Positions 1 to 5,373 of a stretch of DNA of 12,063 nucleotides are shown piece after piece. The DNA lies in assembly GCA_937952135.1 (NCBI GenBank), contig CALFYL010000181.1:1-12063 (forward strand). The letters run 5' to 3'. The translations under genes were made by a program, and so were the position numbers. The stretch is from an uncultured Planctomycetia bacterium (GTDB lineage: Bacteria > Planctomycetota > UBA1135 > GCA-002686595). Under the pieces are notes generated by a model. That model saw only the letters and a list, made by a program, of their open reading frames with translations, was not told the origin of the DNA and did no database searches. Each line of letters starts with the position of its first letter. Positions within the stretch are counted from its first letter, which is position 1.

Positions 1-44
1 CCGGCGCCGAAGACGACCAACTTGTCGGACGGAATCGAGTTCAC
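1..44 (-). CDS. Possible start of a Rossmann-type or NeuD-like protein (partial)
   Basis: Read on the minus strand from a GTG at 44, the edge of the window encodes VNSIPSDKLVVFGAG and then leaves the window. A short polar lead, a hydrophobic beta strand and a glycine-rich turn are the usual opening of a nucleotide-binding fold, and of NeuD-like sugar acyltransferases (KLVIFGAGG type). It would lie 76 nt downstream of glgC on the same strand, so it could be co-transcribed with it. There is no strong Shine-Dalgarno site, only GGACAG a few bases upstream. Only 14 codons are visible. The plus strand is also open, ending at TAG 55-57, so a convergent gene ending here is the main alternative. Low certainty. 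Confidence 0.33.
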   Translation of the reverse strand, partial: MNSIPSDKLVVFGA

Positions 45-86
45 GCTCTGTCCGTAGCGAGGGCCGGAGTGCGCGGCGCGGCGCTC

Positions 87-128
87 GACTCCGCCCTCAA
101 CTCCGCCCTCAACTCCGCATTTAACTCC
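87..128. repeat. 12-bp tandem repeat overlapping the glgC stop codon
   Basis: Consecutive 12-mers begin at 87 (gactccgccctc), 99 (aactccgccctc) and 111 (aactccgcattt), and a partial fourth (aactcc) begins at 123. The repeat spans the last codons of glgC and its 3' flank. Read in the glgC direction and frame, the units place TAA, TGA and TGA as successive in-frame stops 12 nt apart. The first two units are nearly identical and the others decay, which is typical of slippage-generated repeats. Confidence 0.75.
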
Positions 129-1410
129 AGGCGGAGTAGGGCTCGCTCGTCGCCTGCGCGGCGCTCGGCAGCGCGCCGAAGTCGTAGTTGATCGGCACGA
201 CCACGATGCCCGATTCGCTGACGGTGAACTTCTTCGCGTCCTCGACGAGGTCGTAGCCGATCTCGTAGCCGTCGGGCACCTTGCACCACTTGTCCAGGAT
301 CGCGCGCTTGATCTTCGCGCCTTTGCCGACGACGACGCCGCCGAGGATGATCGAGTCCTCCACCACCGCTTTTTCGTCGACGAACACGCGGTTCGCGAGG
401 ATCGAACGCGCCACGCGGCCGCCCGACACGACGACGCCAGGGCACAGGAGCGAATCGACGACGTCCGCGCGGCGCCCGGGCTCCTCGAGCACCGTCTTCG
501 CGGGCGGGTCGGCATGCCACAGCGAGTAGATCGGCCAGTCGTAGTCGTACAGATTGAGCTTCGGCTTCACGGACAGCAGGTCCATGTTCGCCTCGAAGTA
601 GGCGTCGATCGTGCCGACGTCGCGCCAGTACGGGCTGTCGGCGCCGTTGTCGCGGTCGATGAAACGGTGCACGTAGACCGGCGACTCCTTGATCATCTTG
701 GGGATGATGTCCTTGCCGAAGTCGTGGCTCGAGGCCGCGCCGAGCTCGGCGTCGAACTTCAGGCGCCGCACGAGCTCGTCGGTCTCGAACACATAGATGC
801 CCATCGACGCGAGGCAGAAGCCCGGCTGGCCCGGAATTTCCGGCGCGTTCTCCTTGGGCTTCTCGACGAAGCTCGTCACGCGCCCGCGCTCGTTCACCTC
901 GAAGATGCCGAAGTGCCGCGCTTCGCCGACCGGGATCTTCACCGCGCCGATCGTGAGCTCCGCGCGGTGGATCAGGTGTTCGCGCAGCATGCGACCGTAG
1001 TCCATCTTGTAGATGTGGTCGCCGGCGAGGATCAGCACGTGGCGCGGCCGTTCCTCCTCGATCGTGTCGATGTTCTGGAAGATCGCGTCGGCGGTGCCCT
1101 TGTACCAGAGGCCCGTTCCCATGTGGTGCGGCGGACGCACGCTGATGAACTGCTCGAGGCGCCGCGGCAGGAAGTTCCAGCCGAAGCGGATGTGCTCTTC
1201 GAGCGAGCGCGCCTGGTACTGCGTCAGCAGGCAGATGCGCCGCAGCCCCGAGTGGATGCAGTTCGAGAGCGTGAAGTCGATGATCCGGTACATCCCGCCG
1301 AAGGGCACCGCGGGCTTCGCCCGCTTGACGGTGAGCGGCTTCAGGCGCTCGCCTTGACCGCCCGCGAGGACGAGCGTCAACGTCTCCTTCAACTCGGTAG
1401 TCAGCGGCAT
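121..1410 (-). CDS. glgC: Glucose-1-phosphate adenylyltransferase (ADP-glucose pyrophosphorylase)
   Basis: This cytosolic enzyme makes ADP-glucose and pyrophosphate from ATP and glucose-1-phosphate, the committed step of bacterial glycogen synthesis. The 429-residue length matches E. coli GlgC (431). An N-terminal nucleotidyltransferase domain carries LVLAGGQGERLKPLT (residues 13-27), KRAKPAVPFGG (29-39), catalytic Asp131 in LAGDHIYKMDY, the sugar-phosphate Lys184 in FVEKPK, and SHDFGKDIIPK. YWRDVGTIDAYFEAN leads into a left-handed beta-helix domain from about residue 290. I chose ATG 1410 because homology begins immediately after it; the frame stays open to 2076, but that extension is low-complexity shadow of ribH. 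A GGAG lies 11 nt upstream of the ATG. The position of E. coli Lys39, which binds the activator fructose-1,6-bisphosphate, is Met40 here, so allosteric control probably differs. The start faces ribH across 207 bp. Confidence 0.96.
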   Translation of the reverse strand: MPLTTELKETLTLVLAGGQGERLKPLTVKRAKPAVPFGGMYRIIDFTLSNCIHSGLRRICLLTQYQARSLEEHIRFGWNFLPRRLEQFISVRPPHHMGTGLWYKGTADAIFQNIDTIEEERPRHVLILAGDHIYKMDYGRMLREHLIHRAELTIGAVKIPVGEARHFGIFEVNERGRVTSFVEKPKENAPEIPGQPGFCLASMGIYVFETDELVRRLKFDAELGAASSHDFGKDIIPKMIKESPVYVHRFIDRDNGADSPYWRDVGTIDAYFEANMDLLSVKPKLNLYDYDWPIYSLWHADPPAKTVLEEPGRRADVVDSLLCPGVVVSGGRVARSILANRVFVDEKAVVEDSIILGGVVVGKGAKIKRAILDKWCKVPDGYEIGYDLVEDAKKFTVSESGIVVVPINYDFGALPSAAQATSEPYSAWS

Positions 1411-1617
1411 TCTCGCAAGCGCTCCGTCAGGGGGGGTGGGCGTCGGGATCTCGCGCGTCAAGGCAGTGGTTTCGCGCGTCGCGAGCACAGGCCGCCGACG
1501 CGGGCCCCAAGCTTGCCCTTCTGCTGTCGCTGTGGGTAGTGCTTGCCGCGGGTTGCGCCGCGCGTAGACTGTTCGCCCTCGCGTTCCTCGCCCGAACGGC
1601 TCTTTCAAGCTTTGACC
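1411..1617. other. Divergent intergenic region between glgC and ribH
   Basis: This 207-bp spacer must hold promoters for both glgC and the ribH operon. I see a run of seven G at 1430-1436 and a possible ribH promoter (separate entry). There is no FMN-riboswitch-like structure and no convincing small ORF. The open frames crossing it are low-complexity and rich in Arg and Ala. Confidence 0.6.
1543..1570 (+). promoter_or_regulatory. Candidate sigma70-type promoter for the ribH operon
   Basis: TTGCCG at 1543-1548 and TAGACT at 1565-1570 are separated by 16 bp and end 47 bp before the ribH ATG. Both boxes are fair matches to TTGACA and TATAAT, but such matches occur by chance and no transcript evidence is available. 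Confidence 0.27.
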
Positions 1618-2205
1618 ATGGCCCGCGCCTCCGAATCCGCACCTCGTCCGCAACCGTCGTCTTCCGCTGGCGCAGCCACAGCTCGACGTCTCCCTCCCGG
1701 TGCGCGCCTCGGCGCCGTGGTCTCCACCTACCACCGCGATCTCACCGGCGCGATGCTCGCCTCCGCGCGCGCTGAACTCGAGGCCGCCGGCCTTGCTCCG
1801 GCCGATCTGGTCGTGGTCGAGGCGCCCGGCGCCTTCGAGCTGCCGATCGTGGCGCGCACGCTCGGCGCGCGGGAGGACATCCGGGCCGTACTGTGCTTCG
1901 GCCTGGTGCTGAAGGGCGAAACCTCGCACGACCTGCACATCGCGACGGCGGTCAGCCAGGCTTTGCAGCGCGTCGCGCTCGACATCGACACCCCGATGCT
2001 CTTCGGCGTGCTCACGTGCAACACGCTGGAGCAGGCGAAAGCGCGCGCCCTGCCCGAGAATCAGGGCGGCAGCCACGACAAGGGCCGCGAGGTCGCGCGC
2101 GCGGCCATCGATGTCCTCGCAGCGCTCGAGGCGGCGCGCCTGGCCGACACCGCGCGCCCGCGCGCCGGCTTCGGAGTCGCGATCCCGCGCGAGGGCCGGC
2201 CGTGA
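1618..2205 (+). CDS. ribH: 6,7-dimethyl-8-ribityllumazine synthase
   Basis: Lumazine synthase condenses 5-amino-6-ribitylamino-uracil with dihydroxybutanone phosphate, the penultimate step of riboflavin synthesis, usually as a cytosolic pentamer or 60-mer. Family motifs are clear: APGAFELP (69-76) for ribityl binding, the general-base His104 in KGETSHDLHIATAVSQAL, LFGVLTCNTLEQAKAR (128-143) and DKG with phosphate-binding Lys155. The 195 residues exceed the usual 155 or so because of about 29 Pro/Ala/Ser-rich residues at the N-terminus and a short tail. At the ring-stacking position, where most enzymes have Phe or Trp in an R-F-N motif, this one has T-Y38-H. ATG 1618 is the first ATG ahead of the fold and lacks a visible Shine-Dalgarno site; a start upstream at TTG 1543 is less likely. 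The stop TGA overlaps the nusB GTG, implying translational coupling. Confidence 0.93.
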   Translation: MARASESAPRPQPSSSAGAATARRLPPGARLGAVVSTYHRDLTGAMLASARAELEAAGLAPADLVVVEAPGAFELPIVARTLGAREDIRAVLCFGLVLKGETSHDLHIATAVSQALQRVALDIDTPMLFGVLTCNTLEQAKARALPENQGGSHDKGREVARAAIDVLAALEAARLADTARPRAGFGVAIPREGRP

Positions 2206-2663
2206 AGAAGCGCTCCCGCGGGCGCGAATTGGCGCTGCAGATGCTCTACCAGGTCGATTTGCGCGGCGACAGCGCGCTCGAGGCCGCCGAAGAGGTTGCG
2301 CGCGAGGACGAGCCCGACCGCGAGGCGCGCGCCTTCGCGTCGAAGCTCGTGCGCGGCGTGCGCGAAGCGATCGACGAGATCGACCGCGAGATCGCGGCGA
2401 CCGCGCAGAACTGGGACATCTCGCGCATGGCGGTGATCGACCGCAACGTGCTGCGCATGGCGACCTACGAGCTGCTCTACTGCCGCGACATCCCGCCCAA
2501 GGTCGCGATCAACGAAGCGATCGAGCTCGGCAAGCGCTACTCGACCCAGAAGACCGGCGCCTTCGTGAACGGCATCCTCGACAAGATCAAGTCGCGGCGC
2601 GTCGACTCGGTCGCGGCGAACGAGAGCGGCGCCAAAGCGCCCGATGCGGCCGAGGACGCGTGA
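2202..2663 (+). CDS. nusB: Transcription antitermination factor NusB
   Basis: NusB is an all-helical protein that binds boxA RNA together with S10 (NusE) and supports rRNA antitermination. The 153 residues include the family opening KKRSRGRELALQMLYQVDL, a central NWDISRMAVIDRNVLRMATYELLY and the C-terminal block VAINEAIELGKRYSTQKTGAFVNGILDKI, all characteristic of NusB. A tail of about 25 Ala/Glu-rich residues follows the fold. Translation starts at GTG 2202, inside the ribH stop (GTGA overlap), with GAGGG at 2191-2195, 6 nt upstream. The ribH-nusB pairing is common in bacteria, and ftsY follows after 1 nt. Confidence 0.95.
   Translation: MKKRSRGRELALQMLYQVDLRGDSALEAAEEVAREDEPDREARAFASKLVRGVREAIDEIDREIAATAQNWDISRMAVIDRNVLRMATYELLYCRDIPPKVAINEAIELGKRYSTQKTGAFVNGILDKIKSRRVDSVAANESGAKAPDAAEDA
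2652..2656 (+). promoter_or_regulatory. Shine-Dalgarno site for ftsY inside the nusB 3' end
   Basis: GAGGA lies 8 nt upstream of ATG 2665 and within the last codons of nusB. It supports the ftsY start chosen over upstream in-frame alternatives and fits coupled translation of the two genes. Confidence 0.65.
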
Positions 2664-2664
2664 C

Positions 2665-3591
2665 ATGGGCCTGTTCGATCGGCTGAAGTCGCGCCTGGGG
2701 CGCACGCGCGAAGCGCTTTCGGAAGGGATCGCCAAGGTCTTTCGCGGCGCCCGGCCGATCGACGCGGCGCTGCTGAGCGAACTCGAAGCCGTGCTCTACC
2801 AGGCCGATCTCGGACCGATCGCGTCCGAGGTGATGGCCGAGATCAACCGCTTGCACGCGCTCGGCTCGATCAAGGGCGAGGACGAGGTGCGCGCGGTGTT
2901 GCGCGAGGTGCTGCTGTCGTTCATCGCGCCCTCCGACGTCGCCACCGGCGAGATCGAGCTCGCGCACAAGCCCACCGTGATCCTCGTGGTCGGAGTCAAC
3001 GGCTCGGGCAAGACGACCTCGATCGCCAAGCTCGCGCACCGCTTTCAATCGCAGGGCAAGAGCGTGTTGCTCGGCGCCTGCGACACGTTCCGCGCCGCGG
3101 CGGCGGAGCAGCTCGAGATCTGGGCCCACCGCAACGGCGCGCCGATCGTGCGCGCCAAGGAAGGCGCGGATCCGGCCTCGGTGGCCTTCGACGCCGTCGA
3201 GAGCGCGTGCGTGCTGGGCATCGACGTCGCGATCCTCGACACCGCGGGCCGCCTGCACACGCAGAAGAACCTGATGGAGCAGCTCGGCAAGGTGCAGCGC
3301 GTGATCCAGAAGCGCCTGCCGGGCGCGCCGCACGAAGTTTGGCTCGTGATCGACGGCGTCAACGGCCAGAACGCGATCCAACAGGCGAAGCAGTTCACCT
3401 CGCACGTGCCGGTGACGGGTCTGATCGTCACGAAACTCGACGGCACTGCGCGCGGAGGCGCGGTCTGCTCGATCGTGCGCGAGCTGAAGCTGCCGGTGCG
3501 CTACATCGGCACCGGCGAACAGCTCGAGCTGCTCGAGCCCTTCGAGCCGCACGCGTTCATCGACGCGATCCTGGGCGCCCAGCCGCGCTGA
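2665..3591 (+). CDS. ftsY: Signal recognition particle receptor FtsY
   Basis: FtsY is the GTPase receptor that docks SRP-ribosome complexes at the inner membrane. Its 308 residues form an NG core without the acidic A domain of E. coli FtsY. The N-terminus MGLFDRLKSRLGRTREAL looks like the amphipathic membrane-targeting helix. GTPase motifs are GVNGSGKTT (110-118), DTFRAAAAEQL (140-150), DTAGR (192-196) and TKLDG (256-260). Two normally conserved places differ from the usual FtsY consensus: IDGVNGQNA (229-237, commonly LDATTGQNA) and GTGEQLELLEPF (282-293, commonly ending in DDL-x-PF). Third gene of the ribH-nusB-ftsY operon, it starts 1 nt after the nusB stop and converges on the arylsulfotransferase gene with 21 bp between stops. 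Ffh is the paralogue alternative, but there is no M domain. Confidence 0.95.
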   Translation: MGLFDRLKSRLGRTREALSEGIAKVFRGARPIDAALLSELEAVLYQADLGPIASEVMAEINRLHALGSIKGEDEVRAVLREVLLSFIAPSDVATGEIELAHKPTVILVVGVNGSGKTTSIAKLAHRFQSQGKSVLLGACDTFRAAAAEQLEIWAHRNGAPIVRAKEGADPASVAFDAVESACVLGIDVAILDTAGRLHTQKNLMEQLGKVQRVIQKRLPGAPHEVWLVIDGVNGQNAIQQAKQFTSHVPVTGLIVTKLDGTARGGAVCSIVRELKLPVRYIGTGEQLELLEPFEPHAFIDAILGAQPR

Positions 3592-3612
3592 CTTCGAGCG
3601 CGTCGCGCGACA
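3592..3612. other. Convergent gap between ftsY and ASST genes with a 10-bp palindrome
   Basis: The two stop codons are 21 bp apart. GTCGCGCGAC at 3602-3611 is a perfect palindrome, but it has no loop and no T-run, so I do not call it a terminator. No better termination signal is visible here. Confidence 0.4.
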
Positions 3613-5160
3613 TCAACGCGCGCCGCGCAACTTCGCGAGCCCGGGGTGGTCGGGCGCCAGGCGCGTCGCCCGGAACACCGAGACCGGTTCGACCGGCGAA
3701 TCGCGGCGCGGGTTCGGGTTCGCCTTGCCCATCGACTCGGGGATCTCGCCGCCCCAGGGATTCCAGAACTCCCACACGATGCGCTTGTCGGCGGTGACCT
3801 CGAACAGCCGCCCCTGCTTGCCCGAGCAGATGAAGGTGTTGCCGTTCGGCAGCCGCTGTGCGCCCGAGATGAAGAACGAGTAGAAGTCCTTCGGTTCGGG
3901 CGCCGAGTAGCTCCACACCGGCGCGGCCGGGCCGAAGGGCTTGCCCTTGTCGCGGGCGAAGCCGGTCTGCGGATCGAAGGGCAGCACGAGTTCGTCGACG
4001 CTGCTGTGCTCGATCGGCGAGCGCCCCGAGCCGTTGTTGAACACGAGCAGGTTGCCCGCGCCCGGGCAGCCGGGCCGAATCCAGTCGGGTTGGTGCTGGT
4101 AGAAGAGCTGGCGGTCACCGTCCTCGCCCGCGCCGTAGTGGCGCGGATTTCCCCAGCGGTACAGCAGATCGCCGCCGCGCCCGCGGCGTCCGCCGCTCGA
4201 CCCGCGCGCCTGCTCGGTGCTCGTCGAGTGGTCGAGGATCCAGATCTCGCAGAACTCCGGTGTCGAGAGCGCGATCAGATCGTGCTCCGCGTTGTAGTCG
4301 ACCGAATTCGTGTGCAGCCAATCCGAGCGCCGCTTCTCGGGCGCCTCCGCCGGAACGTCGCCGGAATCGTCGTCGCCGCCCGCGTAGCCCAGCGCGCGCA
4401 ACTCGCGCTCGCGCTCGCGTTTCGCGCGCTGCTGCTCCGCCGTGAGCGGCGCTTCGCTGCGGTGATCGCCGTTGATGTCGATGCGCTCGGGGCGGTCCGC
4501 GACGACGCCGAAGTTGGCCTTCGAAGGATCGAAGTCCTGCACGAGGTGGTCGACCGCGCGCCACTCCCAGACGATCTTGCCGCCCGTTGGCCGCGTGGGC
4601 TGGATCTCGAGCACCGAATCGGGCCACAGCCCGCGCTCGCCGACAACTCGCGGGTCGCGGCCGAGCGCGATCGCTTCTTCCGCGCTCAGGCGGTTCCACG
4701 CGATCGCGAGCACGTTGCCGTTGGGAAGCGGCTCGATGTCGTGGTGCAGGATCTGCGCCTCGGTCGAGAGCACGAACTCCCAGGTCTGCGTGCCGTCCCA
4801 CTCGTACTCCGTGATCCGCCCGCCGATCCCGCCGCCGAAGAACACCGGGTTGTCGTCGATGCGCGAGAGCATCATCAGCCGGCCGTCGCTCTGGAGGTAG
4901 CACGACATGGGCGGCAGCCCGTGCTTCCATTCGTGCGCGACCTCGCCCGTCATGTCGAGCAGGAAGGCCGTGCCCGAACGCAGCGGCGAATACAGCGTGT
5001 AGCCCGCGAAGGCCGCCGCGTCGTTGACGCGCAGTCCGCGAACGGGCGCCGACGGCGACTCCCCGGGCGGCGCGGGAGCTTCGCTCGTCGCGGGCGCCTG
5101 GGCGGCGGCTGACGGAGCAACGGGCGCGTTGAGGACGAGCGCGAGGAAGAGGTGCAGCAC
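3613..5160 (-). CDS. Secreted arylsulfotransferase (ASST) family protein
   Basis: Members of the arylsulfotransferase family fold as beta-propellers, and characterised ones move sulfate between phenolic donors and acceptors in the periplasm; the substrate here is unknown. The 515-residue product starts at GTG 5160 with a signal-peptide-like segment (residues 1-22, ending AAAQA, n-region short and uncharged). Family motifs are LHHDIEPLPNGNVLAIAW (138-155), WLHTNSVDY (281-289), the EIWILDHSTSTEQARG block, GGDLLYRWGNPRHYGAGEDG, QHQPDWIRPGCPGAGNLLVF, and ISGAQRLPNGNTFICSG near the C-terminus. Several conserved His residues are candidate catalytic ligands, but I cannot assign the sulfohistidine with certainty. 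Residues about 238-280 form a charged insertion with ELRALGYAGG followed by an acidic stretch. The style matches the large planctomycete branch of the family from memory. The frame is open to 5322, but the upstream part is Arg-rich and lacks the good Shine-Dalgarno site. Confidence 0.88.
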   Translation of the reverse strand: MLHLFLALVLNAPVAPSAAAQAPATSEAPAPPGESPSAPVRGLRVNDAAAFAGYTLYSPLRSGTAFLLDMTGEVAHEWKHGLPPMSCYLQSDGRLMMLSRIDDNPVFFGGGIGGRITEYEWDGTQTWEFVLSTEAQILHHDIEPLPNGNVLAIAWNRLSAEEAIALGRDPRVVGERGLWPDSVLEIQPTRPTGGKIVWEWRAVDHLVQDFDPSKANFGVVADRPERIDINGDHRSEAPLTAEQQRAKRERERELRALGYAGGDDDSGDVPAEAPEKRRSDWLHTNSVDYNAEHDLIALSTPEFCEIWILDHSTSTEQARGSSGGRRGRGGDLLYRWGNPRHYGAGEDGDRQLFYQHQPDWIRPGCPGAGNLLVFNNGSGRSPIEHSSVDELVLPFDPQTGFARDKGKPFGPAAPVWSYSAPEPKDFYSFFISGAQRLPNGNTFICSGKQGRLFEVTADKRIVWEFWNPWGGEIPESMGKANPNPRRDSPVEPVSVFRATRLAPDHPGLAKLRGAR

Positions 5161-5373
5161 GTAGGTCCTTGAAAAGCTTGGGACGATCGTCGGTCGCGGC
5201 GCGTCATGGTAGGTGCGCGCGCCGCTGCGTGGGCGCGCGAACTCGACCGTCCGAAACCGCCGTTCCGAAGCGGCCCGTCCGAACGTGCGATCCGGACTCG
5301 GGTCGGCGAGCGCCCGCGCCAAACGACGAGCTGCGGAGGACGCGCGCGATCGCGGCTGCTAACCTCCCCAGAC
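5161..5373. other. Divergent intergenic region, ASST gene and membrane ligase gene
   Basis: This 213-bp region lies between the GTG of the ASST gene and the chosen TTG of the ligase gene. Both frames remain open across most of it, so either gene could be longer. It contains the ASST Shine-Dalgarno site and a plus-strand GGAGGA at 5335-5340 that has no start codon at normal spacing. No -35/-10 pair convinced me on either strand. Confidence 0.55.
5166..5170 (-). promoter_or_regulatory. Shine-Dalgarno site deciding the ASST GTG start
   Basis: On the minus strand AAGGA is followed by 5 nt and then GTG 5160. It is the only good ribosome binding site near the 5' end of this frame, and the signal peptide begins right at that GTG, so both lines agree. 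Confidence 0.7.

Noticed and set aside
514..1539. Long plus-strand ORF opposite glgC
   Set aside because: It is antisense to the clear glgC motifs, rich in Arg, Ala, Val and His, with no recognisable domain; typical of high-GC shadow frames.
1411..1617. FMN riboswitch upstream of ribH
   Set aside because: The conserved RFN-element segments are not visible and the leader after the candidate promoter is too short.
1411..2076. N-terminal extension of the glgC frame
   Set aside because: It overlaps ribH on the other strand, is low-complexity, and GlgC homology begins right after ATG 1410.
2587..3552. Minus-strand ORF opposite ftsY
   Set aside because: It is the shadow of ftsY third positions, with no domain and a composition biased to Arg, Ala, Asp and His.
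3602..3611. Palindrome as a bidirectional terminator for ftsY and the ASST gene
   Set aside because: GTCGCGCGAC has no loop and no T-run on either side; in such GC-rich sequence short palindromes are expected by chance.
3646..5112. Plus-strand ORF opposite the arylsulfotransferase gene
   Set aside because: The minus-strand frame has many specific family motifs; the plus-strand product is Arg/Ala/Val repetitive.
5360..5373. TAACCT as a -10 box giving a leaderless ligase transcript
   Set aside because: No -35 partner is present and leaderless TTG starts are rare, so it is too weak to annotate.
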